A DNA stretch of 64,000 bases, from positions 1,488,001 to 1,552,000 of the forward strand of contig NZ_CP121197.1 in assembly GCF_029625215.1 (NCBI RefSeq), written 5' to 3'. Positions 35,210 to 44,343 of the stretch are shown piece after piece. A program made the translations under genes and the position numbers. Below the pieces are notes generated by a model. That model did no database searches. It was given only the letters and a program-made list of their open reading frames with translations, and was not told where the DNA came from. The stretch comes from Aurantibacillus circumpalustris. Its GTDB lineage: Bacteria; Bacteroidota; Bacteroidia; B-17B0; Aurantibacillaceae. Every line of letters starts with the position of its first letter. The first letter of the stretch is position 1.

Positions 35210-36562
35210 ATTAAATTTAAATCTCACATATTTATTTTAAGCTTTTTAGTTTTAGTTGCTTGCACTGGTTCGCGAAAATACTTTAAAGCAGCTCAAAAAC
35301 TTGAAAAACAGGGACTCGTAAACGAGGCTGCGGGTTATTATTTAGAGTCCTTGCAGCGTAAACCATCGAACATAAAAGCAAAATTGAAATTAAAAGAGGT
35401 AGGGCAGAAGCACCTTTCAAATTTGGCTTCTGAGTTTTTTAGAAATTATAATACGCAGCAATTAGAAGCTTCATTAGAATCCTTCGAAAAATTAAAAGAA
35501 TTTAATACGAAATCGGCAAAACTTGGAATTGAATTAGATTATCCTAAAACCTATGATGAGGATTACCAGAAATCAGTCGAAACGTATTGTTTAAAAAACT
35601 ATAATCAAGTAGTCCTTCTGGTAAATCAGAAAAAATATCCTGAAGCGATGTCATATATTGCTAAGGTTCAGAAATACAATACGAGTTATAAAAACGTTAA
35701 ACAATTAGAAATAGTTGCTTATTGTGAGCCGCTTTATCAAAGTGCCATAAATAATTTAGAAAGTAAAAATTATTCGGGAGCGTTGGGAATTTTATCGAGC
35801 ATTGATCGTAAAACGGAAAACTACAAAGATTCTAGAGATCTCTTAGAATTGGCAAGCGCGCAGCAAACCAAATCGTTTATTTTGTTTGAACCTAAAAACT
35901 CAAACGATAAAACAGAAAATGAAATCCAACGCTATTTATTTGATAATTTTAGTGAAACTGCAGTGCAAAAATTAAGCACAATAAAAATAATTAATAACAC
36001 ACCTTTTCAAAATGCACCAAGCACTGTCGATTTGAACAATAATACAAACGTAGATCTGATACAAGCTATTCGTAAAGCAACTGCCGCTGATTATTTTTAT
36101 GTATTCGATGTTTTAAATAAGTATGAGTACAATTCAGGCCTTAAGAAAACAAACTCAAAGGGTTTTGAAGAAATTCAAAGGAGAATTAATGACAGTACCG
36201 TGGTAACTGAATACAATGCATTTTACTATTATTTGGTAAAAGCGCAGCGCTCTTTTTCTTACGACTTTAAATACAAACTTATTAATGCTTACACAAATCA
36301 AATCGTTTCTTCAAAAACCCAGAACATGAAAAGTGCCGACGACATAGAGTACCAGGAATTTACAAAAAAATTTACTGGCAATATAAATAAGCTGTATCCA
36401 TACAATCCACAACAAACAGTGGGCACTTTGCAATATAGCCCGCGGACATGGAGAAATCTTTTTAGCGCACGAACGACCTTAAAATCAGCCGAAGAATTAA
36501 AAAATGATGTCTATAATCAAAACATTAATTTATTTTTGAATACGGCCAACACAATGAAATAG
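35210..36562 (+). CDS. Lipoprotein with tetratricopeptide-like region, probable ATT start
   Basis: The frame that contains a TTG at 35351 is open back to a TAG at 35195. It encodes KFKSHIFILSFLVLVACTGS directly after an ATT codon at 35210, a perfect lipoprotein signal with lipobox LVAC. No ATG, GTG or TTG occurs before that signal, so initiation at ATT (or a point change from ATG) is the simplest reading. It gives 450 residues. The body has TPR-like helices (LEKQGLVNEAAGYYLESLQR, ALGILSSIDRKTENYKDSRDL), then a region with NTNVDLIQAIRKATAADYFY. The product is a periplasm-facing lipoprotein of unknown function. The next gene starts 2 bp after its stop. Confidence 0.72.
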   Translation: MKFKSHIFILSFLVLVACTGSRKYFKAAQKLEKQGLVNEAAGYYLESLQRKPSNIKAKLKLKEVGQKHLSNLASEFFRNYNTQQLEASLESFEKLKEFNTKSAKLGIELDYPKTYDEDYQKSVETYCLKNYNQVVLLVNQKKYPEAMSYIAKVQKYNTSYKNVKQLEIVAYCEPLYQSAINNLESKNYSGALGILSSIDRKTENYKDSRDLLELASAQQTKSFILFEPKNSNDKTENEIQRYLFDNFSETAVQKLSTIKIINNTPFQNAPSTVDLNNNTNVDLIQAIRKATAADYFYVFDVLNKYEYNSGLKKTNSKGFEEIQRRINDSTVVTEYNAFYYYLVKAQRSFSYDFKYKLINAYTNQIVSSKTQNMKSADDIEYQEFTKKFTGNINKLYPYNPQQTVGTLQYSPRTWRNLFSARTTLKSAEELKNDVYNQNINLFLNTANTMK

Positions 36563-36564
36563 AC

Positions 36565-37977
36565 GTGAGAAATATTTTTTACATAGTTATTGCAGTTATT
36601 TTTCTCGCTTCGTGTAAAGCGAAACAAGTTGTACTTCCTGATCCGGTGGCTGAGCAAGTGAAGGCGCCTAATTGGGTAAGTAGCCGCCCAAATAATGGAT
36701 TTAAATATATCGGAGTTGGTTTTTCTGAAAAAAGTAAAGGTGAGAATTATCAAATAGAAGCCAAGAAAAACGCACTCTATGATTTGGCTTCAGAAATCAA
36801 AGTAGATATTTCGAGTAATTCCGTTTTATACACCGTTCAAAACAATAATAAGTTTAACGAAAATTTTAACTCATTGATAAAACTGTCTAACAGCGATAAC
36901 ATTGAAGGATATTCGCTTGTAGATTCTTATGAAAATGATAAACAATATTGGGTGTATTACCAATTGGATAAAAAAGAGTATGCCGATCTTAAAGCGAGAA
37001 AAAAACAACTTGTAATTGATAAAGCATCTAATTTAATTGCTGCCAGTTTTTACGATGAAAAAAATAAAGACTTTTCTTCCTCGTTAAAAAAACGTATTCA
37101 GTCGTTTGGAGTTTTAACTCCTTATTTGAGCGAAGAAATTAATTTTGATCCCCAACAAACAAATGGCATTAAAAATGTTTTTGATTTAACCAATCTTATC
37201 CAAACACAGTTGCAATCTATTAATGTTGTACCGCAGATAAAATCCCCGGTTTTAAAACCTTATCAAGCAACATATAGTCCATTACTGTATAATTTGGAAT
37301 TGAAATCAAAAACTCCTTTACAGAATTTTCCTTTGATGGTTGCAAGCGATGAAGGGGAAATAATGGTGAATGAAAGAACTTCCACAAATGGTAATGGTGA
37401 AGTGCAAATTAAAGTGAATTCGGTTGAACCCTTAAATCAAAACGTGGCTTTTTCTTTAAGCCCTGATATTAATACCTTAATGGCTAGTGACTCTGTAAGC
37501 AACGCTGGGATTAAATTGCTTAAACAATTCATTCAAACGCCTGCACTTAAAGTATCTGCCAACGTAACCAATATTACAATTCATGTTAATTCAATTGAAA
37601 ATAACTTTGGAAAACAAACAGGTTTACATTCCGTTGAAACATATATTAAGCAGAAATTTAACGGACAAGAAATACGTTTGGTGGATATACCAGAAGAAGC
37701 TGATTACATCATAGAATCCATTGCTGAAACAAAAGAAGATATTAGTAGTGCTATTCTTAGTGCAAATTATAACATTAAACTAGCCGCATTAATTATTGAT
37801 TTACAATTAAAAAATAGGATAACCAATGAGGTTCTTTTTAAAACTCAGGTAAACGATGTTTATGGTTACGCTAATAGCCTTGATAATGCAGGTCTAAACG
37901 CCTATTCCAATCCTAAAATCAATGCTAAGTTAGCAGAGTCGCTTTTCTTTTTGAAAAGGAAAATTTTGGTTTATTAG
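36565..37977 (+). CDS. LPP20-like lipoprotein, GTG start
   Basis: The 470-residue lipoprotein has a GTG start 2 bp after the preceding stop, so translation is probably coupled. Signal (M)RNIFYIVIAVIFLASC has lipobox LASC. An LPP20-like module follows: APNWVSSRPNNGFKYIGVGF, then KKNALYDLASEIKVDISSNS. The C-terminal half has beta-rich repeats and ends SLFFLKRKILVY. The last 106 bp are duplicated at 38732-38836 beyond the ORF6N gene. The three lipoproteins may act together at the envelope, but nothing identifies a role. Confidence 0.82.
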   Translation: MRNIFYIVIAVIFLASCKAKQVVLPDPVAEQVKAPNWVSSRPNNGFKYIGVGFSEKSKGENYQIEAKKNALYDLASEIKVDISSNSVLYTVQNNNKFNENFNSLIKLSNSDNIEGYSLVDSYENDKQYWVYYQLDKKEYADLKARKKQLVIDKASNLIAASFYDEKNKDFSSSLKKRIQSFGVLTPYLSEEINFDPQQTNGIKNVFDLTNLIQTQLQSINVVPQIKSPVLKPYQATYSPLLYNLELKSKTPLQNFPLMVASDEGEIMVNERTSTNGNGEVQIKVNSVEPLNQNVAFSLSPDINTLMASDSVSNAGIKLLKQFIQTPALKVSANVTNITIHVNSIENNFGKQTGLHSVETYIKQKFNGQEIRLVDIPEEADYIIESIAETKEDISSAILSANYNIKLAALIIDLQLKNRITNEVLFKTQVNDVYGYANSLDNAGLNAYSNPKINAKLAESLFFLKRKILVY

Positions 37978-37991
37978 TTAGAACGCTTCTT

Positions 37992-38518
37992 TTAAGATTT
38001 ATAACCAATTAATTCTCTTGTCGCGGCATTTTCTTTTTTATCAATTAACTCATCAAGATATTGGAACACAACTTCTATATTTTTTGTATTATTTTCTGTT
38101 TTATGACGGATTTCTTCAATAGCCAGGCGGAGTTCTGTATTGTCAGTTAGTGTCTGCCTGATTCTTGTAAAAATTCGCATAATTTGTATGTTTACAGCTA
38201 TTGCTCTATCGCTATTTAACATTCCGGAAAGCATTGCCACGCCTTGTTCTGTGAACACTATGGGAAGTTTTCTTTTACCTCCCCAACTTGAAGTCACAAT
38301 TTGTGACTTCAAGTTTGAAAATTCTATGGCTGTTAATTGAAACATAAAATCTTTAGGGAATCTTTTGGAATTTCGCTTCACTTGTTGGTTCAATTTTCTT
38401 GTATCAACTTGATATAATTCTGCTAGATTGTTATCAAGCATTACTTTTGCCCTCTGATATAATAAATCTTGTTCATAACCAATTCATCAGGAACACTTAT
38501 TTCTTTTTGGGATTTCAT
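37992..38518 (-). pseudogene. ORF6N-domain gene with N-terminal frameshift
   Basis: The ORF6N domain, a DNA-binding-type module known from phages and mobile regions, is clear: MLDNNLAELYQVDTRKLNQQ, RFPKDFMFQLT, TEQGVAMLSGML, then a helical tail. The true start is the ATG at 38518, giving MKSQKEISVPDELVMNKIYY and IRGQK. One base is then missing before VMLD (around 38444), so TAA follows IRGQK. The remaining 149-residue ORF from 38441 lacks its first strand. Either it is inactivated, reinitiates at the internal ATG, or has a sequencing error. Confidence 0.75.
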
Positions 38519-38731
38519 ACTACTAAAATTAGAGCAAAATAGTTTATCCCATTGCCACAAAATGTAGCATTGTATCTTCTTCGGGTTTGATAGAGTAACG
38601 TTATTTCAGAGTTCGAATGGCATAAATTGTGGGACTAAACTTTTGTAAGGCACAAGCCTAATTGGGAGGATTACAGTTGCTGGGGAATTAAAGATTTTAT
38701 TTTTTAGAATAGTAGTTCTTTGGAGTATCCC

Positions 38732-38836
38732 AACAGCCTTTATAATGCAGGCTTAAACGCCTATTCCAATCCTAAAATCAATGCTAAGTTAGCAGAGTCG
38801 CTCTTTTTTTTGAAAAGAAAGATTTTGGTTTATTGA
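38732..38836 (+). repeat. Duplicate of the 3' end of the LPP20-like gene
   Basis: This stretch copies 37872-37977 with about nine in ten bases conserved, including the codons for NAYSNPKINAKLAES and the terminal LVY-stop (TGA here, TAG in the original). It lies beyond the ORF6N gene in direct orientation, so that gene is bracketed by direct repeats of its neighbour's tail. Confidence 0.8.
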
Positions 38837-38898
38837 TCTAGATTTTATTAACCTCTCTGCCCCCGAAATCAATATGTACCTCTTGCGTTAATCTTTTA

Positions 38899-38958
38899 GC
38901 CACTAATTACGCTAATTTACACAAAACAAAAATTAGTGCTTTTCGTGTAATTGATGGC
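38899..38958. repeat. Palindromic intergenic repeat
   Basis: GCCACTAATTAC (38899-38910) faces GTAATTGATGGC (38947-38958) with 10 of 12 positions pairing, and CACTAATT/AATTAGTG pair inside. The wording resembles TTCGTGTAATTCGTGGC at 27290-27315. The rest of the 38837-39148 interval holds only AT-rich DNA and the parC promoter box. Confidence 0.5.
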
Positions 38959-39117
38959 ATCTATTTGTCTAATAACCCGCAGTTAATTTGCGGTGTAATT
39001 TATTTCCTTTACAAAATCATGCAACTTTAACCCTTTTTAAGACCGTTTTGTGGATATTTCCCTTCAATTTTCGACTTAATACTCCGTTTACACCCTTAAT
39101 TTTTGTTTTTCGAATCT

Positions 39118-39125
39118 TATATTTG
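39118..39125 (+). promoter_or_regulatory. Bacteroidota -7 promoter box (TATATTTG) for parC
   Basis: TATATTTG matches TAnnTTTG and ends 23 bp before the parC ATG. Confidence 0.5.
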
Positions 39126-39148
39126 CATTTTAAATTTTTAAACGGACT

Positions 39149-41794
39149 ATGAGCGATATTTTTGAAGGAGCAGATCAGGAGAATCATAACGAGGTGGATA
39201 ACATTACCCATGTAAGTGGCATGTTTAAAAACTGGTTCATTGATTATGCCTCTTATGTGATCCTTGAACGCGCTGTACCGGCTATGGAAGACGGACTAAA
39301 ACCCGTTCAGCGCCGTATTTTACATAGTATGTGGGAACTAGAAGATGGTCGCTATAATAAAGTGGCTAATCTTATTGGGAACACCATGAAGTACCACCCG
39401 CACGGTGACGCCAGTATTGGCGATGCGCTTGTTGCTATTGGACAAAAAGATTTGTTAATTGATTGTCAGGGAAACTGGGGAAATATTTTAACAGGAGATA
39501 GTGCTGCGGCACCACGTTATATTGAGGCGCGTTTATCCAAATTTGGTCAGGAAGTCATCTTCAATCCTAAAACAACGAATTGGGGAATGAGTTACGATGG
39601 TAGGAATAAGGAACCTATCACGCTTCCTGTAAAATTCCCATTGGTGCTTGCTCAAGGCGTAGAAGGTATTGCTGTTGGTTTAGCAACAAAAATTTTACCA
39701 CATAATTTTAATGAATTAATTGACGCGTCCATTCAAATATTACGCGGTAAAAAAGCAACCATTTATCCTGATTTTATTACAGGTGGAATTGCCGACTTTA
39801 GTGATTACAAAGATGGATTGCGTGGCGGGAAAATAAAAATTCGCGCACGTATAAAAGAGTTAAATTCTAAAACTTTAATTATTTCTGAAATTCCTTTTGG
39901 TACTACTACTGGATCACTTATTGATTCGATACTGGCCGCAAATGACAAAGGAAAAATAAAAATTAAAAAAGTTGAGGACAATACATCTGAAAACGTAGAA
40001 ATACTTATTCATTTGCAACCTGGTATCTCAACTGATAAAACGATTGATGCTTTATACGCTTTCACCAACTGTGAAATGGGTATTTCTCCAAATGCTTGTA
40101 TTATTGAAAGTGAGAAACCACGTTTTGTTGGCGTAAGCGAGATTCTAAAAATCTCTACACATCAAACCTTAGAATTATTAAAACGTGAGTTAGAGATTGA
40201 GCAAAAAGAGCTGGAAGAAAAATGGCACTTTGCTTCGTTGGAAAAAATATTTATTAAAGAAGAAATGTACATCGACTTTAAAAAATATTCTAACAAAGAA
40301 ACATTATACGAGTATTTATACGATCGATTTAAGTCACATAAAAAGAAATTAATACGTGATATTGTTGATGAAGATCTTCAACGTTTAACGCAAATTCCAA
40401 TGATTCGTATTACCCGTTTTGATAGTATTAAAGCGGAAGAACAGATGAAGGAGTTGGATGCAAAAATTGAAACGGTTAAGAATCATCTCGCAAACCTTAC
40501 AGATTATGCAGTAGAGTATTTCAAAAATCTTAAAAAGAAATACGGAACGGGAAGAGAACGTAAAACAGAAACCAAACAATTGGAGACAATTATTGCTACT
40601 GAAGTAATAATGGCCAATGAAAAGCTTTACATGAACCGCGCAGAAGGTTTTATTGGAACAAGTTTGAAAAAGGATGAGTTTATTACGGACTGTTCTAACA
40701 TTGACGATATCATTGCTTTTACCAAGGAAGGTAAAATGAAAGTGTTTAAAGTTGCAGACAAAGTTTTTGTTGGAAAAGATATTGTTCACGTCGCTATTTT
40801 TAAAAAAGGCGATGAGCGTACTACCTACAATATGATTTATCGCGACGGTCCTAAAGGAATTACCTTTATGAAGCGTTTTAATGTAACGGGTGTTACGAGA
40901 GATAAGGAATACGATTTAACCAAAGGAACTCCTGGATCGAATGTGTATTGGTTTACAATAAATCCGAATGGAGAAAGTGAAAAGGTAGTTGTTCATTTAA
41001 GAGCTGTTGCAGGGTTACGTAAGCTGGAAATTCCGGTTGATTTTGGTGAAATGGAAATTAAAGCCCGTGGTTCTGTTGGAAATATTGTAACCAAATACAC
41101 CGTAAATAAGGTTAGCTTAAAAGAAAAAGGTGCTTCTACTTTAGAAGGAGAAGATTATTGGTTTGACGAAGGTACGCACCGTTTAAATAAAGATGAACGT
41201 GGAAGTTACGTTGGAAAATTTACGGGTGAAGAAAAAATACTCACAGTAACAAGCAAAGGATTTTATCGTTTGTACACTTATGATGTGTTGAATCATTTTG
41301 ATGATGACATTATTATGATTGAGAAGTTTTACCCACATCAAATGCTAACCTGTGTCTATTACGATGGACAAAGCAAATCGTATTTCACGAAACGTTTTGA
41401 ACCTGAATCTACAACAAACAAAACACTGATTATTACAGAGAACGAACAATCGAGAATTGAATTGATCACGGGACAAATAAATCCAGTGATCGAAGTTAAA
41501 TTTGTGAAAGAAAAAGGGGCAGATATTCCAGATGAAACCATAAATATGGTTGAGTTTAGTCCGACTGTAAACATGAAGGCTAAAGGAAAAAAATTAAGTT
41601 CTTACAAAGTGAAGGAAATTAATTTGCGCGAACCTGAAGAAATTAAGTTAGCGCGTAAGTTCTTAGCAAAGCCTGATGATGAAAAAACGGGTTTGTCGCC
41701 AATGGAATTACATCGCCGGGCTATGGAGAAGCTCAATAAAGATAACGCCAAAGACTTTTTAGATGGTGACGGCCAGATAACATTCGAATTTTAA
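39149..41794 (+). CDS. parC: DNA topoisomerase IV subunit A
   Basis: The 881-residue breakage-reunion subunit has the conserved YVILERAVPAMEDGLKPVQR start, KYHPHGDASIGDAL at residue 81 and catalytic Tyr124 in AAPRYIEARLS. A coiled-coil gate region (LLKRELEIEQKELEEK...) follows. The C-terminal wrapping domain has divergent beta-pinwheel blades (TKEGKMKVFKVADKVF, ARGSVGNIVTKYTVNKVSLKEKG). A basic/acidic tail ends DGDGQITFEF. Proximity to parE and the divergent CTD support ParC over GyrA. The parE-parC pair, usually adjacent in this phylum, is separated here by about 4.8 kb of lipoproteins and repeats. Confidence 0.93.
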   Translation: MSDIFEGADQENHNEVDNITHVSGMFKNWFIDYASYVILERAVPAMEDGLKPVQRRILHSMWELEDGRYNKVANLIGNTMKYHPHGDASIGDALVAIGQKDLLIDCQGNWGNILTGDSAAAPRYIEARLSKFGQEVIFNPKTTNWGMSYDGRNKEPITLPVKFPLVLAQGVEGIAVGLATKILPHNFNELIDASIQILRGKKATIYPDFITGGIADFSDYKDGLRGGKIKIRARIKELNSKTLIISEIPFGTTTGSLIDSILAANDKGKIKIKKVEDNTSENVEILIHLQPGISTDKTIDALYAFTNCEMGISPNACIIESEKPRFVGVSEILKISTHQTLELLKRELEIEQKELEEKWHFASLEKIFIKEEMYIDFKKYSNKETLYEYLYDRFKSHKKKLIRDIVDEDLQRLTQIPMIRITRFDSIKAEEQMKELDAKIETVKNHLANLTDYAVEYFKNLKKKYGTGRERKTETKQLETIIATEVIMANEKLYMNRAEGFIGTSLKKDEFITDCSNIDDIIAFTKEGKMKVFKVADKVFVGKDIVHVAIFKKGDERTTYNMIYRDGPKGITFMKRFNVTGVTRDKEYDLTKGTPGSNVYWFTINPNGESEKVVVHLRAVAGLRKLEIPVDFGEMEIKARGSVGNIVTKYTVNKVSLKEKGASTLEGEDYWFDEGTHRLNKDERGSYVGKFTGEEKILTVTSKGFYRLYTYDVLNHFDDDIIMIEKFYPHQMLTCVYYDGQSKSYFTKRFEPESTTNKTLIITENEQSRIELITGQINPVIEVKFVKEKGADIPDETINMVEFSPTVNMKAKGKKLSSYKVKEINLREPEEIKLARKFLAKPDDEKTGLSPMELHRRAMEKLNKDNAKDFLDGDGQITFEF

Positions 41795-41803
41795 AAAACA
41801 TAT

Positions 41804-41831
41804 AAAAACGCCTCTAGATAGAGGCGTTTTT
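41804..41831 (+). terminator. Rho-independent terminator after parC
   Basis: AAAAACGCCTCT (41804-41815) and AGAGGCGTTTTT (41820-41831) form a perfect 12-bp stem with a 4-nt loop and a T-tract. Confidence 0.92.
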
Positions 41832-41916
41832 CATTTTTATGTATTGCGTGGATTCTAAATGTCCATTTGTTTTTGAATTAAAAAATTATACTTTTACATA
41901 AATTAAACCCCTCCCC

Positions 41917-42318
41917 ATGAAATTTCATTTAGTTATTTTAAGCATTGTTTGCTTGACAATTGGTTCATGCAAAAAAAAAGAAGACAGAACGTGCACCTGT
42001 GCTATTAATACAAGTGGTAACAGAACTACCCACAGTCAAAGTGCTGGTGTTTCTTTTACATTAAATTTAGGAATTCCAATCCCAATACCACCAGTTGAAA
42101 TTACCCCTGCAAAGGATACTACTGTTGTAACTCCATTTACGTATTCGGATACTCAAAAAACAATCTATCAGCAGTTAACTGAAAGTGAGATTGAAAAGGT
42201 GTGTCCAACTTCTCAAGAAGAGACATATAGTAATGGTTATACAACAGTTGTTCCAGGGAGTTCAACTGTTACTGTTTCTGAATCTGGAACAAAAAAATCC
42301 ACTTGTCAAATAGAGTAA
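41917..42318 (+). CDS. Small lipoprotein of unknown function
   Basis: The 133-residue predicted lipoprotein has signal MKFHLVILSIVCLTIGSC with lipobox IGSC. The mature part is Lys-rich at first (KKKEDRTCTC), then Ser/Thr/Pro-rich (GIPIPIPPVEITPAKDTT), with several cysteines that could pair (CTCAI near residue 27, CP near 98, a last CQIE). No family is recognised. It stands alone after the parC terminator, 60 bp from the convergent S41 protease. Confidence 0.7.
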   Translation: MKFHLVILSIVCLTIGSCKKKEDRTCTCAINTSGNRTTHSQSAGVSFTLNLGIPIPIPPVEITPAKDTTVVTPFTYSDTQKTIYQQLTESEIEKVCPTSQEETYSNGYTTVVPGSSTVTVSESGTKKSTCQIE

Positions 42319-42377
42319 TCGTTTTATAAAAAGGAAGTTGCAGTTAAGTAAAGCAGACTCGCTAAATATTAATAGCT

Positions 42378-44087
42378 CTAAAACTTCTTCTTTATGTTAA
42401 AAGGTTTAGTTGGAGGAATTATTGCCGTGAGTATGTTTTTTACTTTAAAAGGGTCGTTAATTAGCTTTAACGCTTCATTAAGATTTTCGTCTTTTTTAAG
42501 TGAAAATTCTACACGTCCTTTTTGGAAATAATAGCGGGATACGATTTCTTCTTCTAAATATTTTTTTATGGTTGCTTTATGTTGAACTAGATCGTCTTTT
42601 TTATTTGTAGCTATTTTATTCATCAAAGCATCAAACTCAGTTTTAATACCAGATAATTTTTGTTCCTCTTCAGTATTCTTTTTTATTTCTTCCAACTCAA
42701 GTTCACTTTTGGTTTTATAAGAATAATCCTTGCCTTTTAAATAAGTTAAGAACTCTTGATATTCAGCTTCTGTCAGCTCAAAATCTTTAACTGACGCAAT
42801 TTCCTTATGATTTAGCGAATAAACAGTTGCGTAATTAAAAATGTGAAATTTGGAAACTAAAGCCATTAAAATATTTTCGAACTTTTCTTCTTTACCTTTA
42901 ACATCTGGCATTACACCTGCTCCGTCGTATACAACACGTCCGCCTTTAGTTTTAAAAGCGGTAATTAAGCTGTCGGGTACTTTTTCAACACGCCCGTCTT
43001 CATCTTTATGACTGTAATCTAAAGCCTGCACACAGCGCCCGCTCGGAATATAATATTTAGCAACCGTAAATTTTATTTTCGCATTATACACTAAATCTTT
43101 TGTTTGTTGCACCAGCCCTTTTCCATAAGTACGTTGTCCGACAATAACTGCTCTATCTAAATCCTGCAAGGCGCCACTAACAATTTCGGAAGCCGAGGCT
43201 GAACTTTCATCCACCAAGACAACGAGCGGTATTTGTAAATCAAGAGGAGGGTTAACCGACTGATAACTTTTGTCCCATTCTGTAATTTTTCCTTTTGTAA
43301 ATACGACTTCAAAACCTTTTTCGGTAAAGAAGTTTACAATGTTCACAGCCTCAATTAAGAGCCCACCTAAGTTACCCCGAAGGTCAAGGATCAGATTCTT
43401 ACAACCCTTTGTCTTCAGTGCAGTAAGAGCCTCTTTAACTTCACCACTGCAATTTTCTGTAAATGAAACCAACTTTATATAGCCTGTTTCGTTATTAGGC
43501 AACATTCCTGAATAAGGCACTGCTTTAGTTTTTATTTCTTCGCGATTGAGACTTACTTCTGTTGCAGAGCTTTGTCCCGCTTTGATAACTTTTAATTTCA
43601 AAGGTGTTCCAGCTTGCCCTTTTAAAAGACTGCCTATATCATCACTTTTTTTACCTTCAACATTTATATTGTTTATGCCCACAATTTGATCACCAGCTCT
43701 TAATCCTGCTTTATAAGCAGCAAATCCTTCATAAGGATCAGCTATAATAATTTTCCCATCAATATCATTCACTGTTGCTCCAATGCCTCCGTATTCGCCG
43801 GTAGTCATAAATCGATAATCTTCAATGTCATTTTCAGTGTAATAAACGGTATAGGGATCAAGTGAATTCAGCATTGCATCTATGCCAGTTTTCATTAGTT
43901 GTCCGGGTTTTGTACCATCCACGTAACCCACATTCAGTTCTTTATACACTGAATAAAAAATATCGAGGTTTTTACTTATTTCAAAGTAGTCGGGGGTATA
44001 AGCTGCACCGAAAAAAATGGCAATTAGGAGGCAAAAGGCTACCAAAGCCTTTTTAAGTTTACTTGTAAAAATCATCTTTTTAATCAA
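42378..44087 (-). CDS. C-terminal processing peptidase (S41 family)
   Basis: The 569-residue envelope protease has an N-terminal hydrophobic segment KALVAFCLLIAIFFGAAY. A PDZ domain follows (GGIGATVNDIDGKIIIADPY...AGLRAGDQIVGINN, about residues 90-170). The S41 catalytic core has VLVDESSASASEIVSGALQD (nucleophile Ser) and VGQRTYGKGLVQQ (Lys). A C-terminal helical extension of some 180 residues (DFELTEAEYQEFLTYLKGKD...) is typical of Bacteroidota CTP proteins. It degrades or trims periplasmic proteins. It is divergent from queA with 256 bp between. Confidence 0.93.
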   Translation of the reverse strand: MIKKMIFTSKLKKALVAFCLLIAIFFGAAYTPDYFEISKNLDIFYSVYKELNVGYVDGTKPGQLMKTGIDAMLNSLDPYTVYYTENDIEDYRFMTTGEYGGIGATVNDIDGKIIIADPYEGFAAYKAGLRAGDQIVGINNINVEGKKSDDIGSLLKGQAGTPLKLKVIKAGQSSATEVSLNREEIKTKAVPYSGMLPNNETGYIKLVSFTENCSGEVKEALTALKTKGCKNLILDLRGNLGGLLIEAVNIVNFFTEKGFEVVFTKGKITEWDKSYQSVNPPLDLQIPLVVLVDESSASASEIVSGALQDLDRAVIVGQRTYGKGLVQQTKDLVYNAKIKFTVAKYYIPSGRCVQALDYSHKDEDGRVEKVPDSLITAFKTKGGRVVYDGAGVMPDVKGKEEKFENILMALVSKFHIFNYATVYSLNHKEIASVKDFELTEAEYQEFLTYLKGKDYSYKTKSELELEEIKKNTEEEQKLSGIKTEFDALMNKIATNKKDDLVQHKATIKKYLEEEIVSRYYFQKGRVEFSLKKDENLNEALKLINDPFKVKNILTAIIPPTKPFNIKKKF

Positions 44088-44196
44088 TTTTGGTCGCTAA
44101 AACGTTAAAATTAAGCATAATAAGGGCAGTTTTGACTAAAAAGGAAGATTTACACATTTTTATGGAAATTTTTATGGAAAAGTTAATGAAAATTAT

Positions 44197-44204
44197 TAGC
44201 TTTG
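44197..44204 (+). promoter_or_regulatory. Possible -7 box (TAGCTTTG) upstream of queA
   Basis: TAGCTTTG fits TAnnTTTG but lies 139 bp before the queA ATG, implying a long leader. That leader has no recognisable preQ1 riboswitch pattern. Confidence 0.3.
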
Positions 44205-44343
44205 CCCCCCGAATTAATCCCGTAAGATTATGACATTTATTTTTTAGTCAGTATTTAGAGTCGTATACTGATATTCCAATCAAAAGACTCAAATCTGATT
44301 AAAGATCAATTTTCATTTTCTTGAAAAAAATTATAAAGAAGGT

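Noticed and set aside
40385-40789. 134-residue minus-strand ORF inside parC
   Set aside because: Antisense shadow rich in Cys/Phe from the reverse of lysine/glutamate codons; parC is unambiguous.
44205-44343. preQ1 riboswitch in the queA leader
   Set aside because: The 139-nt leader has neither the C-rich aptamer pattern with A-rich tail nor a clear expression platform.
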